64,000 nt of DNA from Nocardiopsis ganjiahuensis DSM 45031 (GCF_000341085.1 NZ_ANBA01000011.1:248001-312000), one strand, 5' to 3'; shown: positions 15,993 through 25,822, counted from the first letter of the stretch. Notes: generated by a model from the letters alone, not told the origin. Numbers and translations: made by a program.

Positions 15993-18545
15993 TTACTGGC
16001 AGGCCTCGCACTCGGGGTCCTCGATGCTGCACGCCTGGCCGTCGACGATCTCGAACTCGTCCTCGGGCTCGGGCGCGACGGGCTCGGCCACGGGGGCCGG
16101 GCTCGGCGTCGGCGCCGGGGCGGCGGGCACCGGGGCGGCCACGGGAGCGGCCGGGCCGGAGGAGACCGCGTTCAGGCGGCCGTCCGTGCCCTTGAGCGTG
16201 CTCTTCTCCACGTGGGTGGCGCTCTGCGAACGCAGGTAGTAGGTGGTCTTGAGACCGGAGCGCCAGGCGCGGCGGTACAGGGCGTCCAGCTTCTTGCCGC
16301 TGGGGGCGCCCATGTACAGGTTCAGCGACTGGGCCTGGTCGATCCACTTCTGGCGGCGCGAACCGGCGTCCACGAGCCAGTTGGGGTCGATCTCGAACGC
16401 GGTGGCGTACAGGGCCTTGAGGTCGTCCGGGACGCGGTCGATGTCACCGAGGCTGCCGTCGTGCATCTTCAGCGCGGACACCATGTCCTCGTCCCAGAGG
16501 CCGCGGTCCTTGAGGTCGCGGACCAGGTAGTCGTTGACCACCGTGAAGTCGCCGGACATGTTCGACTTGACGAACAGGTTCCGGTAGACCGGCTCGATCG
16601 ACTGGCTGACGCCGGTGATGTTGGCGATGGTCGCGGTGGGCGCGATCGCCATGACGTTGGAGTTGCGCATCCCGTTGGACTTGACGCGCTCGCGCAGGGA
16701 GTCCCAGTCCAGGGTCTCGCCGCGGTCCATGTCCAGGTCGCCGCCGCGGGAGTCGGCGAGCAGGCGCAGGGAGTCGATCGGCAGGATGCCCTGGCTCCAC
16801 AGCGAGCCGTCGAAGCTCTCGTACGCACCGCGCTCGGTGGCCAGCTCCATGGACGCCTCGATGGCGTAGTAGCTGATCAGCTCCATGCTCTCGTCCGCGA
16901 AGGTCACCGCGCCCTCGGAGGCGAACGGCGTGCGGATCTTGAACAGCGCGTCCTGGAAGCCCATGAGGCCCAGGCCGACCGGGCGGTGGCGCATGTTCGC
17001 GCGGCGCGCCTCGGGGATCGTGTAGAAGTTCACGTCGATGACGTTGTCGAGCATGCGCACGGCGGTGCGGACGGTGCGGCGCAGGCGCTCGACGTCGATG
17101 CCGTTCGGGCCCACGTGCTGGGGCAGGTTCACCGAGCCGAGGTTGCAGACCGCGACCTCGTCCTTGCTGGTGTTCAGCGTGATCTCGGTGCACAGGTTGG
17201 AGGAGTGCACCACACCGTTGTGCTGCTGCGGCGAGCGCAGGTTCGACGGGTCCTTGAAGGTGATCCACGGGTGGCCGGTCTCGAACAGCATGGTGAGCAT
17301 GCGGCGCCACAGGTCCACGGCGGGCATCGTCTTGGAGACCTTGATGCGGCCGGCCGCGGCGTCGGCCTCGTACTTCTCGTAGGCCTCGACGAAGTCCTGG
17401 CCGTACTTGTCGTGCAGGTCGGGCACCTCGTCCGGGGAGAACAGGGTCCAGGTGCCCTGCTCCTCCACGCGCTTCATGAACAGGTCCGGAACCCAGTTCG
17501 CGGTGTTCATGTCGTGGGTGCGGCGGCGCTCGTCACCGGTGTTCTTGCGCAGGTCGAGGAATTCCTCGATGTCGATGTGCCAGGTCTCGAGGTAGGCGCA
17601 GACCGCGCCCTTGCGCTTGCCGCCCTGGTTGACCGCGACCGCGGTGTCGTTGGCGATCTTCAGGAACGGGACGACGCCCTGGCTCTTGCCGTTGGTGCCC
17701 TTGATGTGCGAGCCCAGGCCGCGGACCGGGGTCCAGTCGTTGCCCAGGCCGCCCGAGTACTTGGACAGCATGGCGTTGTTGCTGATGCCGTGGAAGATGT
17801 CCTGCAGGTCGTCGCCGACCGTGGTCAGGAAGCAGGACGACAGCTGCGCGCGCACCGTGCCCGAGTTGAACAGGGTGGGGGTGGAGGCCATGAAGTCGAA
17901 CGAGCTCAGCAGCTCGTAGAACTCGATCGCGCGGGCTTCGCGGTCGTCCTCGTTGAGCGCCAGGCCCATCGCGACGCGCATGAAGAACGCCTGCGGGAGC
18001 TCGTAGCGGACGTCGTCGCTGTGCAGGAAGTAGCGGTCGTACAGGGTCTGGAGACCGAGGAAGGTGAACTGCTCGTCGCGCTCGGCGTGCAGCGCCTTGC
18101 CCAGTCGCTCCAGGTCGAACTGGGCCAGTGCCGGGTCCAGCTGCCCGAGGGCGATGCCGCGGCCGACGTAGGCGCCCAGGTAGCTGGCGTAGCGGTCGTC
18201 CATGTCGGACTGGGTGGCGGTCTCGGGGGCGCCGCCGACGAAGCTCAGGGCCTCGGTGCGGAGCTTGTCCAGCAGCAGGCGGGCGGCCACGTACGAGTAG
18301 TTCGGGTCGACCTCCACGTAGCTGCGGGCGGCCATGACCAGGGCGAGCTCGACCTCGGAGGCGGCAATGCCGGGATAGAAGCCCCTCCGCGCCTCGGTGA
18401 GGACCTTGTCCGCCGAAACACCGGTGAGCCGCGCACAGGCCTCGGTTACGACGTGCTCGATCCGGTCGATGGCGGCGCGGGCGCCACCTCCGTGGGTCGG
18501 CTCGGGCCGAACGGATACGGGCACGGCCTCGACGTCAAGGGTCAT
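15993..18545 (-). CDS. nrdA: Ribonucleoside-diphosphate reductase large subunit
   Basis: NrdA reduces ribonucleoside diphosphates to deoxy forms with NrdB. The 850-residue protein has the catalytic core: [12 protein letters not shown], the active-site Cys pair and loop in SSCFLTT and SSNLCTE, and [18 protein letters not shown] Pro/Ala-rich linker (about 785-825) leads to a C-terminal Cys tail, [12 protein letters not shown], for shuttle reduction. The N-terminus aligns with the helices of the E. coli ATP-cone, but the nucleotide-binding hairpin (VTKRDG in E. coli) is replaced by a Gly/Pro stretch, so ATP/dATP activity control may be altered. The start is the ATG at 18545, with GGAG 7 bases upstream. 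Confidence 0.95.
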   Translation of the reverse strand: MTLDVEAVPVSVRPEPTHGGGARAAIDRIEHVVTEACARLTGVSADKVLTEARRGFYPGIAASEVELALVMAARSYVEVDPNYSYVAARLLLDKLRTEALSFVGGAPETATQSDMDDRYASYLGAYVGRGIALGQLDPALAQFDLERLGKALHAERDEQFTFLGLQTLYDRYFLHSDDVRYELPQAFFMRVAMGLALNEDDREARAIEFYELLSSFDFMASTPTLFNSGTVRAQLSSCFLTTVGDDLQDIFHGISNNAMLSKYSGGLGNDWTPVRGLGSHIKGTNGKSQGVVPFLKIANDTAVAVNQGGKRKGAVCAYLETWHIDIEEFLDLRKNTGDERRRTHDMNTANWVPDLFMKRVEEQGTWTLFSPDEVPDLHDKYGQDFVEAYEKYEADAAAGRIKVSKTMPAVDLWRRMLTMLFETGHPWITFKDPSNLRSPQQHNGVVHSSNLCTEITLNTSKDEVAVCNLGSVNLPQHVGPNGIDVERLRRTVRTAVRMLDNVIDVNFYTIPEARRANMRHRPVGLGLMGFQDALFKIRTPFASEGAVTFADESMELISYYAIEASMELATERGAYESFDGSLWSQGILPIDSLRLLADSRGGDLDMDRGETLDWDSLRERVKSNGMRNSNVMAIAPTATIANITGVSQSIEPVYRNLFVKSNMSGDFTVVNDYLVRDLKDRGLWDEDMVSALKMHDGSLGDIDRVPDDLKALYATAFEIDPNWLVDAGSRRQKWIDQAQSLNLYMGAPSGKKLDALYRRAWRSGLKTTYYLRSQSATHVEKSTLKGTDGRLNAVSSGPAAPVAAPVPAAPAPTPSPAPVAEPVAPEPEDEFEIVDGQACSIEDPECEACQ

Positions 18546-18846
18546 ACAGCGGCTCCAACCTCGGTAAAGAAGAGTCCCGGCGGGGAAACGGGGTTCACGA
18601 GTAGCAGACGCGCGGCTCGCACCGGCGGCCCAACGCACTGGGTGCGAATGAACCTGTGACCGGTGGGTCGCGGCGACTCCCCTCGAAGCCCCCTCGTCTG
18701 CGTTGTCGGCGGCTGGTCCTGGGACCCGCGGGTGACCTACTCGACCACTGCTCCCCGAAGTCGATCGGACTCCGGCGGACGTGGCGGTCGTCGTTCCCGC
18801 CTGTTTCACCAGGGCGGGAACCCCGGTGAACCACCAACGGGACCCG
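18546..18846 (-). promoter_or_regulatory. Long leader of nrdA with hairpin
   Basis: About 300 bases lie between the NrdR-like box and the nrdA start with no gene. On the minus strand a hairpin with 8-bp arms TTCCCGCC/GGCGGGAA forms near 18797-18823. I compared the leader with the cobalamin riboswitch known from some nrd leaders and did not find the conserved CCACTG core, so I do not call a riboswitch. Confidence 0.4.
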
Positions 18847-18862
18847 ATACTACATCTAGGGG
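18847..18862. promoter_or_regulatory. NrdR-like box upstream of nrdA
   Basis: The 16 bases ATACTACATCTAGGGG match the NrdR-box consensus ACACwAtATwTwGTGT at about 11-12 positions, including the ACTAcAT core. NrdR boxes usually come in pairs about 31 bp apart. The next candidate, at 18876, matches only about half, so the second box is doubtful. Confidence 0.5.
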
Positions 18863-19412
18863 CGGCTGCCTTGGAACACCCCAAGATGATGGCGTGTCGC
18901 TGATTTCTCGGATTCTTCGACGAGTGTCGAACACACGCGTGGAGCGTGGTATGAGTGCCTCATCATCGCCCGATTTCGAGGCGTGTCCGGCCGGGTTCGC
19001 AGGCTTTCGGAGAGGGTCGCACACAGCCTAGGACGTCGGCGGGGCACACGTGTCCGCCCGACTCCCGGAGATGGGCCACAGGTGGTCTGCAGGGGCGCCG
19101 GGACGGGGCCTGCGCGGCACGGGAAAGGTGCCGGAACCTGGCGTACCCGGTCGGCGTGGCAGCGGGAGCCGTGCACCGGGCGTCCGGAACCGGACGCCCG
19201 CCCCCGGCCCGGGACGGTCCGGGACGCGTCAGAAAGCTCACTCCTCGCCGCCGGACAGGGGGTCGTTCTCACGCCCGGCCCGGTCACCTCCTCCCCGGCG
19301 ATCCTGGAGGTGACCGGGGCCGGGCACGGGCGTGTCGGGGGTCTTCGTGCAGGCGTGGGTGACCGCGATGACCGGGTCCCCGCGTTGTGGGCGCGGGTCC
19401 GGCTGCGGGAGC
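18863..19412. other. Intergenic region between nrdA promoter and TPR gene
   Basis: No gene is supported in these 550 bases. The nrdA promoter should lie near 18865-18960 on the minus strand. The remainder is GC-rich noncoding sequence ending in the strong terminator at 19273-19325. Confidence 0.4.
19273..19325 (-). terminator. Terminator of the NYN/TPR operon
   Basis: A 19-bp inverted repeat with one bulged base (19273-19291 and 19306-19325, 14-base loop) lies about 90 bases after the TPR gene stop. Confidence 0.8.
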
Positions 19413-19985
19413 TCACTCCGTGTCGAGGAGGAGGTCCAGGTCGTCCTCGGGCAGACCGAGGTCGGTCCGGATGCGGAACCGGATCCTGAGGAGCTCGAAG
19501 AACAGGTCCCGGGTGTAGGCGGGCGGGTTCGTGCCCTCGAACCGGCGGGCGCCCGCGGTGGCCCAGCGCTCGGCGCCCTCCAGGTCGTCGTGGGCGTAGA
19601 GGACCTCCGCGACGTGGATGTGGGTCTGGAGTCCGGGTCCGTCCCCGGTCTCCAGCCGTTTCAGGTGCTCGTAGGCCAGGTCGTGCTCGTCCAGCTGGAG
19701 CAGCGCCCCGGCGCTCAGGGCGTGTGCGTCGACCACGGTGGGACCGCCGTCGTCCATGGCCCGCTGGTACGCGGCGCAGGCCCGCTCGAACTCCTGGGCG
19801 ATCTCCCACTGCTCCCCGGCGCGCACGAACAACTCCGCCCGGGTGACCTCGCTACCGGCGTCGACCCTGTTGGCCAGATCCAGCAGTTGGGCGGCGATCC
19901 GACTGTGTTCGCCGGACCTGACGGCGTGGAATTCCAACCGGTCGAGTTCTGCCGTCGTCACGTGGGTCAACCGCATCGCCCCCAT
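19413..19985 (-). CDS. TPR-like helical protein, function unknown
   Basis: This soluble 190-residue acidic protein is made almost wholly of paired helices with tetratricopeptide-like spacing (for example WEIAQEFERACAAYQRAMDDG and AEVLYAHDDLEGAERWATAG). The end is a run of acidic residues and leucines. TPR proteins mediate protein contacts; no partner is named by the sequence. It starts 26 bases after the NYN-domain gene on the same strand and is probably co-transcribed, so a link to RNA metabolism is possible but unproven. The start could be the ATG at 19985 or at 19976; the second has a better-spaced G-rich site. Confidence 0.7.
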   Translation of the reverse strand: MGAMRLTHVTTAELDRLEFHAVRSGEHSRIAAQLLDLANRVDAGSEVTRAELFVRAGEQWEIAQEFERACAAYQRAMDDGGPTVVDAHALSAGALLQLDEHDLAYEHLKRLETGDGPGLQTHIHVAEVLYAHDDLEGAERWATAGARRFEGTNPPAYTRDLFFELLRIRFRIRTDLGLPEDDLDLLLDTE

Positions 19986-20011
19986 CCCCTACTCGCACTC
20001 GCGCGCACCGG

Positions 20012-21718
20012 TCAGGGTCTGGCACGCTCCAGCGCCTGCCAGAACCCCTGGCGCAGTCCGTCACGGACCTCGTCGCGCAACAGGTGGTCGATCGGGAGTG
20101 AGGAGCCCTGAAGCAGACGTGCCTCCAGGTCGGAGGGCATCCGCGGCCTGCGGGCCAGGACAGCCTCGACCCACAGGGCGGGCGCCTCACGTGCGATCGA
20201 CTCCGCGAAGTCGTTCCCTTCCTTGTGCGCGACATGCACCGCGTCATCAACGGTATGCGCGGGGGAGCCCGTCTGCTGGGTATATCCAGGACTAGGGCTG
20301 GATTCCTGGTAACCACCGGGGCCGAACCGGCTGTCGTACTCGGGACCAGTAGGTCGCCGTTCCCCGAACCGGGGGTCGGCGCCACCGCGGCGTGCGGTGT
20401 CAGTTTCCGTACTGGTCCCATAGGTAGGGTTTGTGTCCGCCCCACCTCCGAAGCCTGGCTCCTCACCGGATCCGAACCTCAGGTCCTGCTGGGGAGGTGG
20501 GGTGTTTCTCTGCGGTGGCCCCTGCTGGGGATCGGCGAACGAGGCCTGTGGGCCGGTCCCGTTGTTGAAGGCTCTCTGGGGCCCCGTCCCGTTGAAGGAC
20601 GGCTGGGGTCCGGTCATCGAGTGGCCCTGTGGCTGTCCCGGTACCGGTCTGCCGGGGAGACCGTAGCCCCCCTGCTCGATCCCGCGCATGGACTGGTGTC
20701 CGCCGGTGCCGGAGGGCGGGTAACCGCCCTGGCCGCCGGTGCCGTGCCCGTTCTGCGTGGCGTGACTGTTCTGGGCGGGGTGCCCGTTCTGGGCGGGGTG
20801 GCCTCCCGTGGCCCCGGGATAGGACCCGTTGCCGCTCACCCCGGGCGGGACCTGCCCGCCGGAGGGGAAGCCGTTCGCGTCGATCGCACCGGAGGGCGTG
20901 TTCTCCGAACCCGGTCCGGCCAGGTGGTCGACGCCGCGCTGTTGCGCTATCGAACGGCGCATCGCACGCAGCTGCTCCATGGCGCTGCCCTGGGGCACGG
21001 GCTGGCCGCCGGTGCCGGCGAACATCGCCTCGAGGCCGCCGGTGGAGGTACTGACCGGGTCGACCCGGCCGGTGTTGGCGGCCGCCGCCACGGGCTGGGG
21101 CGGGGTCTCCGGCGCCGACCGGGTGCGGCCGTTGGAGAAGGGGGTGGTGGTCTTCGCGGCCGTCTCCTGGGTGGAACCGCCGCCGGAGAGCAGGCTGACG
21201 TGCGGGCGCAGGTGCCCGGCACCGATCTCGATGAGGTCGTCGCACTCCCGGCGCAGCGCGCGGGAGATGGTCCAGTTGCCCTCCACCGAGATGTGCACGA
21301 CGGTGACGCGCACACCCATGTCCTGGACGTCGGCGACCACGGACGCCATGTCCTCGTCCCCGCTAACCAGGACCGCGTCGCACAGGACGCCGGTACGGGC
21401 CAGGGTGGTGAGGTCGCGCTGGACGTAGCTCTCCACGCCCTCGCGGCGGCCCGGGCGTATCCGGGCGGCCCGGAACTTGATACCGGGGATGTCGGCGATG
21501 CTGTCCTGTTCCTGGGCCCGCCGGTCGTCGGCGATCGCCTCGTACCAGTAGCAACGCAGGAGCGGCAGCCCCGTCCGGTCCCGCGCCACCTCGTTGAGGA
21601 ACTGGACGAGACCGGAGTAGTCCCAGGCGACGGAGTCCCGGTTGCGGGTTCCGTGCACGGCCATTGCACCGTCGGCGAGAAGGTATCCCGCGTCGACGAA
21701 CAACGCGCAGCGGTCCAC
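20012..21718 (-). CDS. NYN-domain RNase-like protein with disordered tail
   Basis: The first 170 residues form a NYN/LabA domain, a PIN-like nuclease fold. It has acidic metal-binding positions in CALFVDAGYLL (Asp9), the DEDM turn after VLVSG, and the EGNWTISRALRRECDDLIEIG ending. A Gly/Pro/Gln-rich low-complexity region of some 320 residues follows, including a short tandem repeat of GHPAQN units. The last 80 residues are a folded helical domain (KEGNDFAESIAREAPALW onwards). It probably cleaves or binds RNA in the cytoplasm, with the tail for assembly or interaction. The GTG at 21718 is chosen because the conserved first strand starts just after it; a GGGGG site lies 8 bases upstream. Confidence 0.78.
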   Translation of the reverse strand: MDRCALFVDAGYLLADGAMAVHGTRNRDSVAWDYSGLVQFLNEVARDRTGLPLLRCYWYEAIADDRRAQEQDSIADIPGIKFRAARIRPGRREGVESYVQRDLTTLARTGVLCDAVLVSGDEDMASVVADVQDMGVRVTVVHISVEGNWTISRALRRECDDLIEIGAGHLRPHVSLLSGGGSTQETAAKTTTPFSNGRTRSAPETPPQPVAAAANTGRVDPVSTSTGGLEAMFAGTGGQPVPQGSAMEQLRAMRRSIAQQRGVDHLAGPGSENTPSGAIDANGFPSGGQVPPGVSGNGSYPGATGGHPAQNGHPAQNSHATQNGHGTGGQGGYPPSGTGGHQSMRGIEQGGYGLPGRPVPGQPQGHSMTGPQPSFNGTGPQRAFNNGTGPQASFADPQQGPPQRNTPPPQQDLRFGSGEEPGFGGGADTNPTYGTSTETDTARRGGADPRFGERRPTGPEYDSRFGPGGYQESSPSPGYTQQTGSPAHTVDDAVHVAHKEGNDFAESIAREAPALWVEAVLARRPRMPSDLEARLLQGSSLPIDHLLRDEVRDGLRQGFWQALERARP

Positions 21719-21917
21719 GTGACACCGCCCCCTTCCCTGTCGATCTCTGGGGCCATATCCATGACCGGGGCACAGCCTAGCCAAGTCTGTCTCGTTTTGC
21801 GTGCCACCGACGAACACTGACAGTTACGGTCTTGCTACACACAGGCGGTCTTCTGGGATGACTTGCGGTTTTCCGCTCGCCTCACGAGCGCCGGAAAGAC
21901 CTCCCCCTCAACGGACT

Positions 21918-24833
21918 TCACGTGCGCATCGGGGCCGTGAGGGCCACGACCCCCACCAACACGGCGTCCTGGCCGGAGGAGATTCGGATATCCGTTTTAC
22001 GCCCGAGTACTGCGTTGAATCGGACCACGTCCGTCCCGAACGTCATCGGGTCGCCCACGGCACCGCGCGCGGAGCTCACGAAGACGTTGTCGACGCTCCC
22101 GTGGCCCCCGGTCGGTGCGACCGGCGTCCCGCCGACCGTCACCCGGTCACCGCCGAGATCCGCGTCGCCCTCCCAGGCCACCACGTCGAACGTGGCCGCG
22201 ACCGACTCCGGCAGCAGGCCCGACACCGGGAACCGCGCCCCGGTCTCGTCCTGGAAGACCGCACTGGTCTCGTCCAGCACCATCGCCTGGTGGTAACCCT
22301 CCACGGCGGGATCCTCCAGGACCACGACGAGGCTCCAGCCCGCGTGGACGCCCCGGCCCTCCCGGGTCGGGATGTCACCGACCCACCACTCGCCACCACC
22401 ACCCGCCCGGACCAGTTCGGTGACGTTGGCGAACGCCTGGTAGGCGGGGTAGGCGGGCAGCTGGGCGACCCGGGTGTCGGAGGCCGTGACCGTCGTGTAG
22501 GCCGCCATGCCCGGGCCCTTGATCCGCGCGGTGGGCATGCCGGGTTCACCGGCCGCGGAGAAGTACAGCCCGGCCCAGCGCACCGTCCCTCCGGCCGGGA
22601 GTTCCCAGGTGACGGAGCTGGAGGAGGTGGTGGTGGGGTCCTGGTCCCGGTCGAGCGGGGCCATCACCCAGTTGTCGTTGTCGAGCCGGTCACCGACCCG
22701 GTTCCGCGCGTCCGCGCACGGGCCGGACCCGTCCCCTTCCTCCTCTTCCTCCTCGGCGTACCCGTCCTCGGGGACGGGGGAGGGTTCGGCGGGGGTGTCG
22801 ACCGGGTCCTCGGCCCCTTCGGAGCCGCCCGCACCACCCGCACCGCCGGCTCCGCCCGAACCGTCGGCGTCTCCGGCGCCCTCCTCGGAGCCGTCCGGCA
22901 CATCGTTACCGGATTCGTTCCGGGGACCGTCGAGGACCCCACCATCACCCAGGACATCACCGACCCCATCACTCACATCGGCCCCCGGGGCCTCGGAGTC
23001 AACGGGCGCCCGCCGCAGGTCGGCGCCATCCCCCGAGTCGGTGGGAGGTCCCCCGGGGTCGGTCGGTGCGGGCGGAACCACCGGACGCTCGTCCGGCAGG
23101 TCCACCGAGCCCCCCGGCCGGCCCCACCACGGCCAGGGCCACCCGCCCGTGGGCGGATCCGGTTCGGTGCAGGTCAGCAGGGCGTTGCCGACCGCCTCCG
23201 TGCGCACCTGTCCCGCGGTGGCGTAACGGGCGGCGATGCCGTCCGGGGTCACCCCCCGCTCGCCGACCGCCTCGAAACTGATCCCGCCGGAGGAGACCAC
23301 CACGCTGGCGGGCACGTTCACGTCGGCGTCGGTCGCCACACGGACGTCGAAGAACTGGGTACTGGTCTCACCCTCGCCCATCCCGGGGCGCACGCACTCA
23401 CCGCCGCCGCTCCCCGCGGAGCAGCCCCAGTCACCGTGGCCGACCGCCATCGGGACCGCGTTGCCCGCGCCGCCGGAGGAGATCATCTCCACGCCGGGCG
23501 GCAGGGTGATGGCGGCGACCACGTCACCGGCGGTGTCCGTTCCCAGGTTGAGCACGTCCAGGACCATGATCCCGTCGTTGCCCGGGACCAGCGCGCCGAC
23601 CGGGTCGATGCCCGCGGCGAACTCCGGCAGCAGCTCCTCCGGCTCCTCCGGTTCCTCCGGGGGTTCGGGCGCCTCCGGGGGTTCGGGCTGCTCCGGCTCG
23701 TCCGGGGGCTCGGGGGCCGGCGGCGCGGGGGTCGGGACCGAGGCCGCCGGGACGTCCGCGGGCGGCGCCGGTACGGGCTGGGGCGCCGGCGGGTTCGGGG
23801 CGGGCGGATCCTGTGCGGGCGGATCGGCCGGAGGGCTGTCGGGGGCGGGCTCCCCCGCGGGCGGCTGTTCCTGGGGCGCCGCCACCGGAGGGGGGTCGAC
23901 CGGGGGCGCCCCCTCGCCGCCGACCAGGGCGAGCGCGACCGCGGCGGCCACACCCGCGGCGGCCACGGCCCCGGCGGTGGCCTGCTGCTGACGGCGGGAC
24001 ATCCGGTTCCACCAGGCACCGGTCGCGGCCCCGCCCGGGGTGGCGGTGAGGTAACCCGTGGCACCGAAGCCGACCACCAGGGGAAGGACGATCCCGCGCA
24101 GTCCGACGTTGACGTCCATCAGCTCCGCGTACACCTCGCGGCAGTCCGCGCAGTCGTCCATGTGCCGGTCGACCTTGGTGGTGTCGCGCTTGGACAGGCC
24201 CCCGCGCACGTAGGCGCCGAGCAGGCCGAGCGTGGGCCGACAGGCCTCCGCCGCACCTCCTCCCGCCAGGTGCATCTGCAGGTAGGCCTGGCGCAGCCCC
24301 TCGCGCGCCCGGTAGGCCAGGGCGGCCACGCCGTTGGCGTTCATCCCGAGGATGGTCGCGGCCTCGGCGGGCTTGACCCCCTCGATCTCCGTGTGCCAGA
24401 GCACGGACTGCCAGCGCTCGGGCAGGGAGAGGAAGGCACGGGCGATCAGCGACCGCTCGAGGCCCTCCAGCGCCGGGTCGACGAAGGGCTCGCCGGAGTC
24501 GTAGCTCTCCATGTCGTCGGTGACGAGCTGGCGCTTCTCCCCTCTCCCCCGGTCATAGGCCGCGTTGCGCACCGCCGTCAGGAGGTAGGGGCGGAAGGCG
24601 TCGCTGGGACCGCCGCCGCGCTGGATGACGCTGAGCACCTTGGTGAACGCCTCGGCGACCGCGTCCTCGACCTCGGCCTCACCCCGCAGCAGTTGGCGGG
24701 CCAGGCCGCGGGCGGCTCCGGCGTGGCGTTCGTAGAGGGTCCCGTAGGCGGCGTTGTCGCCCGCCTTGACCCGCTCAATGATCTCGGCGTCACCGACCAG
24801 TGTCTCGGTGTGCTCGCCCTCGGCGTCGGTCAC
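21918..24833 (-). CDS. Membrane-tethered ECF sigma factor fused to zinc-finger, TM and large extracellular domain
   Basis: One 971-residue protein joins a regulator and its sensor. Sigma region 2 lies at about 20-95 and region 4 at 125-185. A zf-HC2-type anti-sigma zinc site, HMDDCADC (His224, Cys228, Cys231), follows. Hydrophobic stretches come at 247-263 and 286-305. Then come about 120 residues rich in Pro, Glu and Ala, a DUF11-like beta domain, a second Pro/Gly/Glu-rich linker, and a C-terminal beta-rich domain of about 270 residues. The layout puts sigma inside and the rest outside the membrane. Release probably needs proteolysis or a conformational signal; no separate anti-sigma gene is next to it. 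The start is a GTG at 24833 with AAAGGG upstream. The divergent neighbour is GGDEF-like. Confidence 0.85.
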   Translation of the reverse strand: MTDAEGEHTETLVGDAEIIERVKAGDNAAYGTLYERHAGAARGLARQLLRGEAEVEDAVAEAFTKVLSVIQRGGGPSDAFRPYLLTAVRNAAYDRGRGEKRQLVTDDMESYDSGEPFVDPALEGLERSLIARAFLSLPERWQSVLWHTEIEGVKPAEAATILGMNANGVAALAYRAREGLRQAYLQMHLAGGGAAEACRPTLGLLGAYVRGGLSKRDTTKVDRHMDDCADCREVYAELMDVNVGLRGIVLPLVVGFGATGYLTATPGGAATGAWWNRMSRRQQQATAGAVAAAGVAAAVALALVGGEGAPPVDPPPVAAPQEQPPAGEPAPDSPPADPPAQDPPAPNPPAPQPVPAPPADVPAASVPTPAPPAPEPPDEPEQPEPPEAPEPPEEPEEPEELLPEFAAGIDPVGALVPGNDGIMVLDVLNLGTDTAGDVVAAITLPPGVEMISSGGAGNAVPMAVGHGDWGCSAGSGGGECVRPGMGEGETSTQFFDVRVATDADVNVPASVVVSSGGISFEAVGERGVTPDGIAARYATAGQVRTEAVGNALLTCTEPDPPTGGWPWPWWGRPGGSVDLPDERPVVPPAPTDPGGPPTDSGDGADLRRAPVDSEAPGADVSDGVGDVLGDGGVLDGPRNESGNDVPDGSEEGAGDADGSGGAGGAGGAGGSEGAEDPVDTPAEPSPVPEDGYAEEEEEEGDGSGPCADARNRVGDRLDNDNWVMAPLDRDQDPTTTSSSSVTWELPAGGTVRWAGLYFSAAGEPGMPTARIKGPGMAAYTTVTASDTRVAQLPAYPAYQAFANVTELVRAGGGGEWWVGDIPTREGRGVHAGWSLVVVLEDPAVEGYHQAMVLDETSAVFQDETGARFPVSGLLPESVAATFDVVAWEGDADLGGDRVTVGGTPVAPTGGHGSVDNVFVSSARGAVGDPMTFGTDVVRFNAVLGRKTDIRISSGQDAVLVGVVALTAPMRT

Positions 24834-25066
24834 CCAGCGCCCTTTCCCTTGTGGTGCCGTCTCCCCCGCCGCGAGCCGGAACTTGTGGGGCGCGGGGGAA
24901 TGAAGGTCCGGCGTCGGAGAATCACGTGCTCGAAAAAATATCCCGTATCCGCGTCATAGCCGCTACCGATCTACGTGATTGGGGTGAGGGCGAACGGAGC
25001 GGGCCCACCGCGGGGGCGCGGACCCACCTCCGTTCACCTGGCGAAACGACGACCGGGAGCAGTGCC
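24834..25066. promoter_or_regulatory. Divergent promoter region, sigma factor and GGDEF-like gene
   Basis: These 233 bases separate two divergent starts. An AT-richer patch (TCGAAAAAATATCCCG) lies near 24930-24945. A GGAACTT near 24877 resembles an ECF minus-35 element, but no CGTC-type minus-10 lies at the usual distance, so self-regulation is not shown. Confidence 0.35.
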
Positions 25067-25822
25067 ATGGGCGAGATCGATGTGGGTGCCGGAGCGCGGG
25101 ACCGTGTGGTTCACCGTGCCCGGAAACTGCGTGCGCCGTGGGGGCGCCGGAGCAGGGATGAGGGGTGGAATCCGGCCGAGGACTGGTGGACCCCCTCCGT
25201 GGACGCCGTCTGCGAGGCCCACACGGGCGGCCGCGACCTGTCCGGAGCCTGCGCCCGGCTCGGGGAGGCCCGCGCCCGCTCCGGGGTGGGCATCGGCCGG
25301 GCTCTGACCGACCTCGGCGCCTTCGGCTCCGTCGCGGGCTGGGACCAGGTCCCGCTTCCGCTCCTGCGCTCACTGGCCGAGGGCTGGGTCGAGGGCACCC
25401 TGAGCCGCGACACCTGTCAGGACCCCCTCACCGGCCTGGCCAGCGAGGCGTACCTGCGCACCCGGATCAGCGAGCTCTACCGGAGCGCGGACGACACGGT
25501 CCCGGCGGCGTTCGGCCACCGGTTGGTCGTGGTGGCGCTGGACCCCTCGCTCGACCCCTGGCGGCGGACGGCCCGGCTGATCGTGCTCGGACACGAGCTG
25601 AGCCGCTTCTTCACCCGGGGCGAGTCCGTGTGCCTGGCCGGCCGGGGCCGGATCGCGGTGGTCACCGAGGACGGTCCCGGGCTGGAACCGGAACTGGACG
25701 AGCTGCGCACGGGGATCGGCTGGGAGCACGGGGCCGCCGTGTGGTCGGTCCCGATGCCCGGCACCCACCGGGAGGCGGCGGCCCTGGTCGACGGCCTGGG
25801 GAGACCTCGGCGGGACGAATGA
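25067..25822 (+). CDS. Degenerate GGDEF-like protein
   Basis: This 251-residue soluble protein has the opening signature of a GGDEF (diguanylate cyclase) domain, DPLTGLASEAYLRTRISELY, at about 126-145. The loop where GG(D/E)EF belongs reads GRGRIAVV and lacks the active site, so it should not make cyclic-di-GMP. It may bind a nucleotide or a protein instead. The N-terminal 120 residues are helical and match nothing I know. The ATG at 25067 has GGGAG 7 bases upstream. Its gene is divergent from the tethered sigma factor, so a functional link is possible but not shown. Confidence 0.6.
   Translation: MGEIDVGAGARDRVVHRARKLRAPWGRRSRDEGWNPAEDWWTPSVDAVCEAHTGGRDLSGACARLGEARARSGVGIGRALTDLGAFGSVAGWDQVPLPLLRSLAEGWVEGTLSRDTCQDPLTGLASEAYLRTRISELYRSADDTVPAAFGHRLVVVALDPSLDPWRRTARLIVLGHELSRFFTRGESVCLAGRGRIAVVTEDGPGLEPELDELRTGIGWEHGAAVWSVPMPGTHREAAALVDGLGRPRRDE

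Noticed and set aside
18546-18846. Cobalamin riboswitch in the nrdA leader
   Set aside because: The hairpin and a GGTGAAA stretch looked suggestive, but the conserved CCACTG and AGTCAGGA-type elements are absent.
24870-24900. ECF-type autoregulated promoter upstream of the tethered sigma factor
   Set aside because: A GGAACTT is present, but no matching minus-10 lies at the right distance, and it points toward the GGDEF-like gene.
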